A DNA stretch of 11,618 bases from a bacterium. GTDB taxonomy: Bacteria; Spirochaetota; UBA4802; UBA5550. The position numbers were made by a program, and so were the translations under genes. The notes below the pieces were generated by a model that saw nothing but the letters and a program-made list of their open reading frames with translations, was not told the origin of the DNA and did no database searches. The stretch lies in assembly GCA_024224995.1 (NCBI GenBank), contig JAAENB010000375.1, positions 1 to 11,618 on the forward strand, in the 5' to 3' direction. Below, piece by piece: positions 1-6,251 of the stretch (position 1 is its first letter; the number at the start of each line of letters is the position of its first letter).

Positions 1-787
1 CAGTATCATAACCTCCGGCTGTGGGAATAAACTGGAACTCAACAAAGGAGCAGCCGTTCCATTTATAGATCACCGAGTCTGTGAGGTAATCGGAATCGTC
101 ACGACAATTTGCCGCAGCCAGGTAGGTCTCCCCTCCAATGGTGAACGATTCCCAATCACGAGCTCCGTTTGTGGCAATGGGCTGAAATTCCTCAAATGAA
201 CTGCCGTTCCAGCGGTAGACCATGGAATCTATCTCATGCGAAGAGTCATTATGATAATTGGCAACTGCTAAAAAATGCGTTCCGTCAACAGTAAAAAATT
301 CAAAATCAAAGGCTCCGTTTGTAGCCAGAGATTGTTCCGATTCAAAAGAATTACCGTCCCATTTAAAAATCCGGGAACTAATATTCCTTGATGAACCATT
401 GTGATAATTCGCAACTGCAATGTAATTCTCATTATCAATAGTAAAGAATTCACAATCCCGTGCCCCTGTAGAGGAAAGAGCCTGAAGACTCTCAAAAGTG
501 CTCCCGTTCCATTTATAAACCTCAGAGTCTACCCCGTATGTGGAATCATTATGATAATTCGCCACTGCAAGATAATGCTCATTGTTCATGGTAAAATGCT
601 CCCAGTCTATTGCTCCGTTGGTTTCAATATCCTGAATACCCTTATCGTTGAACCCTTTCAGGGAAGGGGCCGGGCCAACTCCATCTCCCCCACCACCATC
701 AAACCCTGCTCCACACGCCATAAAAAATAACGCCATCACCATTACGCCAATGCCAGGAACTCGAAAAAATCTCTTTGTTTTATTCAT
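1..787 (-). CDS. EPTP/EAR-repeat lipoprotein, partial (C-terminus outside window)
   Basis: Open from an ATG at 787 to the left edge with no stop: 262 codons are visible. The start has AGAGGT six bases upstream. Residues 1-25 are a lipoprotein signal peptide (basic N-terminus, hydrophobic core, FFMAC with the lipidated Cys at 25). A Gly/Asp-rich linker follows. From about residue 53 there are four tandem repeats of exactly 50 residues (53-102, 103-152, 153-202, 203-252) and the start of a fifth. Each repeat has an Asp/aromatic opening, FT(I/V/M), LAVANYHND and a (Y/F)KWNG block near its end. This is the pattern of EPTP (epitempin/EAR) repeats, known from LGI1, which form beta-propeller blades; a seven-bladed propeller would continue beyond the window. 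Likely role: surface-anchored binding or adhesion protein. No catalytic residues are seen. The repeat family is confident; the ligand is unknown. Confidence 0.88.
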   Translation of the reverse strand, partial: MNKTKRFFRVPGIGVMVMALFFMACGAGFDGGGGDGVGPAPSLKGFNDKGIQDIETNGAIDWEHFTMNNEHYLAVANYHNDSTYGVDSEVYKWNGSTFESLQALSSTGARDCEFFTIDNENYIAVANYHNGSSRNISSRIFKWDGNSFESEQSLATNGAFDFEFFTVDGTHFLAVANYHNDSSHEIDSMVYRWNGSSFEEFQPIATNGARDWESFTIGGETYLAAANCRDDSDYLTDSVIYKWNGCSFVEFQFIPTAGGYDT

Positions 788-965
788 AGATTACCTCTTT
801 TAATAAATTATATTTTTTCGGCACCGGAAAAATAAGGGGGGCTTGATTCCCCGGGACTGCCGATTTTACGCGCGTTTTGTGCCGGAAGGAATGAAATATG
901 GAGTTTTTTTAGAATTGTTGATATTTTTAAAATTTGGTTAGCATGCTAACCATAATGCAGATCCA
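788..965. promoter_or_regulatory. Intergenic region with a TATAAT box and an 18-bp palindrome
   Basis: The region separates the lipoprotein start from the stop of the next gene upstream. On the minus strand TATAAT lies at 812-807, about 20 bases before the lipoprotein start codon, but no good -35 box is seen at normal spacing. At 935-952 there is a perfect 18-bp palindrome, TGGTTAGCATGCTAACCA. It is not followed by a T-run on either strand, so it looks more like a binding site for a dimeric regulator than an intrinsic terminator. It lies 14 bases past the stop of the gene at 966-1874 and about 120 bases upstream of the TATAAT box. Confidence 0.4.
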
Positions 966-1874
966 TTAATGCAAATTATTAAGAACCGTATTGGGATCTA
1001 ATCCCCTGGACCGGCATTTTTCTTCGAAGTTAGTATCCGCTGTATTAAGACTCATCATTAGTTCGTTGATTGATCCAAGTCCAAATAATGATGCCCCGGA
1101 ATTGTTCTCTCCCGCGGCTACAAAATCCTGGTGTCCAACTCCTATACCGCTGATCCCTAAAGAATTCTGTATTCCCAGGTGAGCTATAAACCCCGTAAAT
1201 GAACCATCCTTGTAGAATTCTTTTCCTGTTTGGTGAGAGATGCCGTATAAGAGGGGCGTCAAAAAGACTTCCTCTTCCCGGCCGTATTCAAAAAATATTT
1301 TTACCATTCGCAATAAGGAATTATTAGCAAAAATCGCTCCCCGTATGGTATCAAATGGTATGAATTCAATTTCTACAGGCATAAAATCTTCATCAACTTT
1401 GAAAACTTCCAGGCTTCCCAGGTGCGTAATTGAGGCATTAAGAAATTGTCCTTCAATATCATGCTCCCGGTCCTGTGATCCCGGCGAATTCTGCCAGATC
1501 GCGGCATGGTGCACTCGAAAAGGGCTTTGTGGTTCCAGAAGCCGTTCTACCAGCTCAGTGCAAAACGTTTTAACTTCTCCATCGGGGAGTTCCGATTCAT
1601 CATCCGGGGAATCGGAGTTTAACTGTTTTTGTACTTCCGGCAGCGCCAGCAGTTCCATACAGGCCAGGTGATGGAGGCGTATGGTTTCACTCCATGAAAT
1701 TCCTGTTGGATAATTTTTTAGCAAATTCTCTTTCTCCTGAACATTAAAAGTCCAGTATTCTTCCTGGAGCGCTACTGACTTCTCCCATATAACACGGGCT
1801 TTATCGTCATCAGATCCGGTATCCTGTGCTTGTGCTGTATTCTCGTTTTTTTTCTTCTTGAACCTTTCAAACAT
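966..1874 (-). CDS. Hypothetical protein with ImpE/TagJ-like C-terminal half
   Basis: A 302-residue soluble protein. The ATG is preceded by AGGAG with a seven-base spacer. Residues 1-28 are a charged, low-complexity tail (FKKKK, then DDD). Residues 29-115 look helical. Residues about 155-275 contain LEVF, IPFDTIR, EEVFLTPLLYG and GIGVGHQDFV in order. From memory this spacing matches the C-terminal domain of ImpE/TagJ (SciE-type) accessory proteins of type VI secretion, which read roughly EVF...I..L...GEVFLP.LY...G.GQ..F. No signal peptide or TM segment is visible. No other secretion gene lies in the window, so if the match is right the gene is either an orphan or has been repurposed. The downstream neighbour is the EPTP lipoprotein, on the same strand but 178 bases away. 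Confidence 0.6.
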   Translation of the reverse strand: MFERFKKKKNENTAQAQDTGSDDDKARVIWEKSVALQEEYWTFNVQEKENLLKNYPTGISWSETIRLHHLACMELLALPEVQKQLNSDSPDDESELPDGEVKTFCTELVERLLEPQSPFRVHHAAIWQNSPGSQDREHDIEGQFLNASITHLGSLEVFKVDEDFMPVEIEFIPFDTIRGAIFANNSLLRMVKIFFEYGREEEVFLTPLLYGISHQTGKEFYKDGSFTGFIAHLGIQNSLGISGIGVGHQDFVAAGENNSGASLFGLGSINELMMSLNTADTNFEEKCRSRGLDPNTVLNNLH

Positions 1875-1916
1875 CGCGGCGCTCCTGCTTTAACATTAAA
1901 AACAACTAAAGAACGT

Positions 1917-1945
1917 ACTCTAAATAGCGCTCAATTATTCGTCAA
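1917..1945 (-). promoter_or_regulatory. Predicted sigma-70-type promoter for the 966-1874 gene
   Basis: On the minus strand TTGACG (1945-1940) and TAGAGT (1922-1917) are separated by 17 bases. Transcription would start about 35 bases before the ATG at 1874. The -35 box matches 5 of 6 consensus positions and the -10 box 4 of 6. Confidence 0.45.
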
Positions 1946-1966
1946 GATTATTTTTTTGTTTAAACA

Positions 1967-2269
1967 CTACTCTTCATCATGTTCCAGGATAAGGCCTATA
2001 ACCCTGCCGCAGCCGCCGCACTTATACCGCACTACGGGCTTCTTCCCTCCCTTCCGGTACAGGTCATTTAAGCGTTCCCAATTATGGGCATTGCATTTGG
2101 AACAGCCTGTCAGTTTAATCATCTTCCCGCACCTGGTACACTTAAACCGCATGGTTTGCTCTTCATCGCCAAAGGCGATCCTGTCGTTCCAGGATTTCGA
2201 TTTACATCCGGGACAGACCGCGAAGTCTATTGGTCCGTGGTTTATTTCGCCATTTGTTTTTACCGTCAT
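1967..2269 (-). CDS. Double zinc-ribbon protein
   Basis: A 100-residue protein with eight cysteines as four CxxC knuckles: C19/C22, C44/C47, C56/C59 and C84/C87. They form two tandem zinc ribbons. The halves resemble each other (CPGCKSKSWNDR...RFKCTRCGK and CSKCNAHNWERL...RYKCGGCGR), so the protein arose by internal duplication. Such small ribbon proteins usually bind nucleic acid or proteins; no catalytic domain is present. The ATG has GAGAGGA upstream at good spacing. That SD lies in a leader shared with the gene at 10724-11290 (see 2277-2291). A dispersed repeat begins immediately upstream of the leader. The target is not predictable from sequence. Confidence 0.8.
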   Translation of the reverse strand: MTVKTNGEINHGPIDFAVCPGCKSKSWNDRIAFGDEEQTMRFKCTRCGKMIKLTGCSKCNAHNWERLNDLYRKGGKKPVVRYKCGGCGRVIGLILEHDEE

Positions 2270-2276
2270 TTGTTTA

Positions 2277-2291
2277 TCCTCTCAAGAAACT
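2277..2291 (-). promoter_or_regulatory. Shared leader/SD motif, copy 1
   Basis: The 15-mer AGTTTCTTGAGAGGA (minus strand) contains the SD of the zinc-ribbon gene. It recurs exactly at 11301-11315, before another gene. A close relative lies at 10587-10598 before a third. Similarity between the first two copies continues weakly for about 13 bases upstream (CC..TTTTAA.T). Confidence 0.5.
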
Positions 2292-2343
2292 TAATTAAAA
2301 ATGGATCTGTTTTCGGAGATGTTGCCCGGGGGGGTTGGTTTTG

Positions 2344-2552
2344 GAGACGTTGCAGTGCAACGCCTCTACGGGCCTTTTCCCGAAGATATTGCCCGAAGCA
2401 TCTTTGCAAAACGTCCCCCCTCGCAGGGTCGCGCCCCTTCCCGGAATCTCCATAGCCCTGGCCTGAAACCAGCCAGTAAAGGCGTTGCACTGCAACGTCT
2501 CTCAGAACCAAACCTTTGCCCGGAGCATCTTAGCAAAACAGACCCCGGTATC
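2344..2552. repeat. Dispersed inverted-repeat element, copy 1
   Basis: The core at 2344-2501 is bounded by exact 22-bp inverted repeats at 2344-2365 and 2480-2501. Each begins or ends in GAGACGTTGCAGTGCAACG or its complement, and each arm is itself nearly palindromic, so it can form its own hairpin. The inside holds a Cys-free, GC-rich variable part and a conserved block (GGAATCTCCATAGCCCTGG). Similarity to the copy at 6810-7014, in inverted orientation, continues past the core to 2552 (GACCCCGGTATC). No transposase is present, so it is non-autonomous, MITE- or REP-like. Short reading frames inside it are not treated as genes. Confidence 0.85.
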
Positions 2553-3384
2553 ACCGCAGCAAAAAACCCAGCATACGGTCCGTAACCGTCTCAGGGTTTT
2601 CCTCCGGTAAAAAGTGGCCGCACTCCGGAACGAATTCAAGCGTAGAATTTGGCAGATCGGAAGCAAGCTTTTTCGCCGGTTCCGTTCCCATCATACCGTC
2701 ATTTTCCGCCCAGAGAATAAGCGTTGGAGCACTAATGTTTGATAACTTACTTCGGGGCTGGACCGTGATAGCTTCCGGCGGAGCGCACAACACTTGCGAA
2801 AACGCTTTCCGGCTTGTTTTATTTTCAACCCAGCTCGCGTGAAAGAGCCCCGACGTTTCGGCCGATATGGTCCCCGGTGCATATACCATGTCCCGGTCAC
2901 GAAACGTGGTGTAATAAAAGACGGACTTCAGCAGCAGGAGCCGGGACCAAAAAGGGGAGCTGCACAAAGCCGTGCCTTTTTCCAGTTTCCGGGAAACTTC
3001 TTTATACGGCGCCGTATTCATTACTATGAACCGGTCTGTTTTTTCAGGGAACCGGGACACGAATCCAAGTCCGGCCTGGGCTCCAACATCGTGAACGGCC
3101 AGGTGAGCGCGTTCCAGGCCCAGTGCGGAATAATATTCAAGCAGGAACGCCGTAAAAAAATCAAGGTCATAGGACGCGTCCAGGGGCTTGTCCGATTTGC
3201 CGTAGCCCGGCAGATCGGGAGCGTATACCCGGAAATGCTCTGCCAGGCGCGGAATACAGTTCCGCCATAAATACGCGTTCGTGGGATAGCCGTGAAGCAG
3301 AACAAGGGGCGGTAAAGCGGGATCTCCAGCCGTGAGAGAATGTATTTTTAAACCGTTTTTAAGTGTATCATATTGACTTTTCAT
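2551..3384 (-). CDS. Alpha/beta hydrolase, haloalkane dehalogenase/epoxide hydrolase-like
   Basis: A 277-residue cytosolic alpha/beta-hydrolase. The ATG at 3384 has GGTGGAGG upstream. The oxyanion-hole region is HGYPTNAYLWRN (31-42), and PDLPGYGKSDKP (56-67) is the usual next block. The nucleophile elbow is HDVGAQAG (98-105), with Asp99 in the nucleophile place, as in haloalkane dehalogenases and epoxide hydrolases rather than Ser esterases. The acid is probably Asp229 (WAENDGM) and the base His257 (CGHFLPEENPE). A cap domain fits residues 130-210. In DhaA/LinB-type dehalogenases the halide is held by Asn in HGNP and Trp in HDWG. Here these are Tyr33 and Val100, so dehalogenation is doubtful. 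Length is normal for the family. The stop codon touches the end of the dispersed repeat. Fold and triad are confident; the substrate is not. Confidence 0.88.
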   Translation of the reverse strand: MKSQYDTLKNGLKIHSLTAGDPALPPLVLLHGYPTNAYLWRNCIPRLAEHFRVYAPDLPGYGKSDKPLDASYDLDFFTAFLLEYYSALGLERAHLAVHDVGAQAGLGFVSRFPEKTDRFIVMNTAPYKEVSRKLEKGTALCSSPFWSRLLLLKSVFYYTTFRDRDMVYAPGTISAETSGLFHASWVENKTSRKAFSQVLCAPPEAITVQPRSKLSNISAPTLILWAENDGMMGTEPAKKLASDLPNSTLEFVPECGHFLPEENPETVTDRMLGFLLR

Positions 3385-3432
3385 ATTGAGCCTCCACCAG
3401 TTAAGATGGGAAAAATCATAAAAAGTTGGAAT

Positions 3433-3461
3433 ATTTTAAAAAAAAATTGATTATTTGCCAA
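3433..3461 (-). promoter_or_regulatory. Predicted promoter of the hydrolase gene
   Basis: On the minus strand TTGGCA (3461-3456), a 17-base A/T-rich spacer and TAAAAT (3438-3433) are present. Both boxes match 5 of 6 sigma-70 consensus positions. The start point would be near 3426, giving a leader of about 40 bases with a GGAGG SD. Confidence 0.6.
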
Positions 3462-3553
3462 AAAATTCCTTTCGAACGTCTCCCGCAGGGGTAAAATTAG
3501 CCTATTAAAAGAAACAGTATCTGACCTGTTTTTTCCCGGCTCTGCCGGTACTC

Positions 3554-4159
3554 TTACTGCTTTATAGTTAACCGGACCCCTTCCGGAGTCCTCTCCACCC
3601 GGATACGTTCTTCCTCAATCATCACATAACACTCATGGATCACCCGGTACTGAGCGTCCTTAACCTCGAGTCCATATGGCGTCACATCCATGATGTCGCT
3701 CACCCACTCATCTCTGAGCGTATTGGGCACCAATTGCAGCACATGCGTTCTCACCTGGGGCGACGTATTGGCAAGCGCTGTTTTAAGGATCTCGTGATCT
3801 ACCCGGTCAAACAGAAGCTGTAAAGCGTCACGATCCAACAGGAGAATATCTTCAAAAATAAAAATATTCTGTTTAAGCGTTTCCGCGAAGTCCGGGTCAT
3901 TATTTTCAAGCTCACCAAAAACTCGAAACGCCGTATTATTATCAACATAGGTTAGAATATTCACCACTTCGGGCAGTGTTAAGCGGGCATTGTACCGGGT
4001 CAGGAAATCAACCCCGCCTGCGATCTTATTGATACCGGCAAGGAGCGATTCATTGAATGTGCTACCGGACTGAACGGACTTACAAAGAGCAAGCTGCTCA
4101 TATAATGAGAGCCGTTCAAAAACGTACGCCCCGTTACTGATGTTTTCTATCGATTTCAT
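3554..4159 (-). CDS. Possible separately translated FliG-like protein (internal start of the fused gene)
   Basis: Within the sigma-FliG gene and in the same frame, ATG at 4159 (residue 201 of the long protein) follows AAAGGAGG by five bases, the strongest SD in the operon. Initiation there would give a 201-residue protein holding all of the FliG-like part and none of the sigma factor. The position is just where a normal ECF protein would end. The out-of-frame pair TAA TGA sits just before the SD, as it would at the end of an ancestral upstream gene. The fused reading frame could therefore be a recent fusion, or a fusion plus a free second product. Whether initiation occurs here cannot be told from sequence. 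Confidence 0.45.
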   Translation of the reverse strand: MKSIENISNGAYVFERLSLYEQLALCKSVQSGSTFNESLLAGINKIAGGVDFLTRYNARLTLPEVVNILTYVDNNTAFRVFGELENNDPDFAETLKQNIFIFEDILLLDRDALQLLFDRVDHEILKTALANTSPQVRTHVLQLVPNTLRDEWVSDIMDVTPYGLEVKDAQYRVIHECYVMIEEERIRVERTPEGVRLTIKQ

Positions 4160-4759
4160 GATTTCCTCCTTTGTGTCATTAAGCTGCTGATAATCATATT
4201 CAAGGCCCTGGTACAAATGCGGGATCTGCTGCTTTATTTTTTGACGGGCTTCATATAAGCGGCTTTTAACCCGTTTCTCATCAACACCGCAGGCTGCCGA
4301 TATTTCCTGGTAAGAAAGCCCTGCGAAATATTTTAACTGGATAACGTCCCTCAATTCCTGCTTGAGCAGGGCAATAGCCACCCGCAGGGAATCGAAATAA
4401 TTTTCCCACTCCGACTCAACCTGCTCATGAGCCATAACAATTCCCGATACTTCCTCTGAAATCTCATGCTCATTGAGCTTTTTTTTATCTCCCTGGTAAG
4501 CATAGACGCAGTTTTTGCAAATGGCATATAACCATTGACTGAAATTCTCCGGAGAGTTAAGGGCATGGAGGTTTAACCAGGCTTTTAAAAAAGTCTCCTG
4601 TACAATATCGCCCGCGTCTGCCTGAGACTCTGCCCGGGGCATAACATATCCATACATCCGGCGCTGGTAGCGGATAAGCAGTTTTTCAAAAGCAGGCTGG
4701 CTGCCCTGCCCTGCGGCAATGACCAGGGCAATTTCTTTTTCTTTTGATTCGCTTTTCAT
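3554..4759 (-). CDS. ECF sigma factor fused to a FliG-like C-terminal domain
   Basis: 401 residues, about twice the length of a normal ECF sigma factor. Residues 24-65 are sigma region 2 (FEKLLIRYQRRMYGYV, then DAGDIVQETFLKAWLNL). Residues 125-176 are region 4 with its helix-turn-helix (LSYQEISAACGVDEKRVKSRLYEARQ, 148-173). An ordinary ECF protein would end near residue 190. Instead, residues about 240-386 resemble the FliG middle-end and C-terminal domains: VVNILTYVDNNTAFRVF, ELENNDPDFAETLKQ, IFIFED (299-304, the MFVF hinge of FliG), then LLLDRDALQLLFDRVDHEIL and a DAQ...I helix. In an ungapped comparison from memory with E. coli FliG, torque residues K264, R281, D288 and R297 fall on A330, T347, S354 and G363, so it is probably not a motor part. 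Only 12 bases follow the PAP2 stop and the SD is weak, so translation is likely coupled. An internal SD/ATG lies at residue 201. Confidence 0.88.
   Translation of the reverse strand: MKSESKEKEIALVIAAGQGSQPAFEKLLIRYQRRMYGYVMPRAESQADAGDIVQETFLKAWLNLHALNSPENFSQWLYAICKNCVYAYQGDKKKLNEHEISEEVSGIVMAHEQVESEWENYFDSLRVAIALLKQELRDVIQLKYFAGLSYQEISAACGVDEKRVKSRLYEARQKIKQQIPHLYQGLEYDYQQLNDTKEEIMKSIENISNGAYVFERLSLYEQLALCKSVQSGSTFNESLLAGINKIAGGVDFLTRYNARLTLPEVVNILTYVDNNTAFRVFGELENNDPDFAETLKQNIFIFEDILLLDRDALQLLFDRVDHEILKTALANTSPQVRTHVLQLVPNTLRDEWVSDIMDVTPYGLEVKDAQYRVIHECYVMIEEERIRVERTPEGVRLTIKQ
4165..4172 (-). promoter_or_regulatory. Internal Shine-Dalgarno sequence, AAAGGAGG
   Basis: An eight-base match to the anti-SD, five bases before an in-frame ATG, lies inside the coding sequence at the sigma/FliG domain boundary. 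In the long protein these bases encode part of TKEEI, so coding constraint alone does not require such a strong match. Confidence 0.6.
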
Positions 4760-4771
4760 ATTACAGCATCA

Positions 4772-5482
4772 CTACCACGGCGCGAACGGTCCAAAAATAT
4801 ACGGATCAAGAAAACGGATATCACGGAACAAGACGGACATCTCCACGAGAAATCCCATAAACAGCATCTCTCCCACCCAGTGATACCCGATCATTGACTG
4901 TACAGTACTAAGAATCTTACTAAAAAAATTCCGTTTCAGCAAGGAAAATATCAACAAATGCGCCAGGAATCCAATCAAAATTCCCGCAGCGATATCGGAT
5001 ACATAGTGCAAGCCCGTTGCGATACGAAAAAAACCATTACAGAGAACAGCCAGGAAAAACGCGGAAAGACCAATCTTTTTGTTCAGCGAAAAAAGCCCCA
5101 GGGAAAAGGCCGTAAGAAAGGCGGCATGATCCGAAGGGAACGAGCCCCATTGAAGATAAACCGGCTTGCTTGCGAAATAATGAAAAAAAACCTGAGACAT
5201 TTTCAAGGAAGCCGAATCCGGGTGTATGGGCTTTGGCACCGGCCAGGTACTGCTAATAATCCACACCGGGATTAAGGCAGCAGCGCAGGAGACTATGGCG
5301 GCTAAAATCTTTATCCGCGCCCTGTCATCCTGCCGGAACCAGGCGTAAATAAAAAACGGGGTAAACAAAAGCGCTTTGGTAAAATTGCTCTCTGCAAGTC
5401 CAACAAGAAAAGCCTGAAGCCGGGTGAAGTCTCCCAGGAAAGCGGCGATTTTTTCCGCCAGAAATATATCAAACTGCGTCAT
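4772..5482 (-). CDS. PAP2-family membrane phosphatase
   Basis: A 236-residue multi-pass membrane protein from ATG at 5482, with AGGA eight bases upstream. A TTG at 5512 would add ten residues (LLARNRTEE...) but has a poorer context. PAP2 phosphatases cleave lipid phosphates such as undecaprenyl diphosphate or phosphatidic acid, with the active site facing out. Motif 2 is FPSDHAAF (Pro116-His119; PSDH replaces the commoner PSGH). Motif 3 is FRIATGLHYVSDIAAG with Arg153, His159 (nucleophile) and Asp163. Motif 1 (KxxxxxxRP) is poorly conserved; only PVPKPIHP near residue 84 is in the right place. About five or six TM segments are visible. The gene overlaps the methyltransferase by 14 bases and is followed 12 bases later by the sigma-FliG gene. 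Fold is confident; the lipid substrate is not known. Confidence 0.85.
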   Translation of the reverse strand: MTQFDIFLAEKIAAFLGDFTRLQAFLVGLAESNFTKALLFTPFFIYAWFRQDDRARIKILAAIVSCAAALIPVWIISSTWPVPKPIHPDSASLKMSQVFFHYFASKPVYLQWGSFPSDHAAFLTAFSLGLFSLNKKIGLSAFFLAVLCNGFFRIATGLHYVSDIAAGILIGFLAHLLIFSLLKRNFFSKILSTVQSMIGYHWVGEMLFMGFLVEMSVLFRDIRFLDPYIFGPFAPW

Positions 5483-6251
5483 TTCTTCTGTCCTGTTTCG
5501 CGCTAATAACAAACCGCCTGCTCCAGGGATAACAACGCCCGCCCTTAAAGGAGCCGTGAATTTCCTGAAGAGAAAAACCGTTTTCCCTGAGTAGGGTTTT
5601 AAGTTTGCGAAGCGGAAGAAATTTTAAGCGGTCTTGAAAACGCAGCACAGAACCTTCCGGGTCTTTCAGCTCAAAGTTTTCCAAAACACAGCCCTCTTCC
5701 CTATCCCACCGGAGAGAGCTCTTTAAACCGGCGCCGGTTTTGCCAAGACTTCCCGAGAGTCCGGGCAGGTATCGCAATAAACGGAGCAGAAGGGAGCCCC
5801 GGGCAAAGTCAAGGAGCAGCAGGCCGTCTGGAACAAGAAGACGGGCGATATTTTTCAGAAGAAGGGTTTTATCTTCATGGGAAACGGCATAGCCAATGGA
5901 GCTCCAGGCAAGGATTATTCCGTGAAACCTGTTATCACCCTGCGGCGCGTCAGGGATCGCGCAAACCTCAAATGAACAATTGGAAATATTTTTATTATCA
6001 AAAAAACTTTCTGCCGCTTTAACTCTTTCAGAGGAAGCGTCTGTTCCGTGAACGGGAATTCCCGATCGCGCCAGGTCTAAAAGGAGACGGCCGTATCCGC
6101 AGGCCAGCTCACAGACAGGCCCATCCACGTGCTTTAATTTATTCGTATACCAATTCCGCGTTTCATCAAGGAGCCGCGCCCGAGTAACGGAAAGACCGGC
6201 CCAGTTCAGTTCGAGATAAGGGGCCAGATCATAGATGCCGGGATTCCCCAT
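5469..6251 (-). CDS. Class I SAM-dependent methyltransferase
   Basis: A 260-residue Rossmann-fold methyltransferase. Motif I is VCELACGYG (46-54), the acidic residue at the end of strand 2 is Asp71 (HGTDASSERV), motif IV is FHGIILAWSS (109-118), and the post-motif strand is LLVPDGLLLLDFA (138-150). The C-terminal half (160-260) holds a beta-rich part, FELKDPEGSVLRFQDRLKFL, often seen in small-molecule methyltransferases. The ATG has no clear SD. It overlaps the stop of the upstream 47-aa gene as TGATG, so it is probably translated by coupling. The C-terminus overlaps the PAP2 start. The operon suggests a lipid or envelope substrate, but nothing in the protein identifies it. Confidence 0.85.
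   Translation of the reverse strand: MGNPGIYDLAPYLELNWAGLSVTRARLLDETRNWYTNKLKHVDGPVCELACGYGRLLLDLARSGIPVHGTDASSERVKAAESFFDNKNISNCSFEVCAIPDAPQGDNRFHGIILAWSSIGYAVSHEDKTLLLKNIARLLVPDGLLLLDFARGSLLLRLLRYLPGLSGSLGKTGAGLKSSLRWDREEGCVLENFELKDPEGSVLRFQDRLKFLPLRKLKTLLRENGFSLQEIHGSFKGGRCYPWSRRFVISAKQDRRNDAV

Noticed and set aside
2266..2585. Several overlapping open frames on both strands in the repeat between the zinc-ribbon and hydrolase genes
   Set aside because: They are frames through the palindromic repeat; the same peptides (RDVAVQRLYWLVSGQGYGDS) recur at other repeat copies and none has its own conserved context.
2794..3270. Open frames antisense to the hydrolase gene
   Set aside because: The hydrolase on the other strand has full family motifs, an SD and a promoter; the antisense frames show no domain.
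3529..3548. Hairpin CCGGC-TCT-GCCGG next to a T-run, downstream of the sigma-FliG gene
   Set aside because: Read on the gene's strand, the stem is followed by As, not Ts, so it is not a terminator for that gene.
4176..4181. Out-of-frame TAA TGA upstream of the internal SD as proof of a frameshift
   Set aside because: Another stop (TGA) lies only 15 bases upstream in that same frame, so only a shift in a narrow interval would fit. It is suggestive but may be chance.
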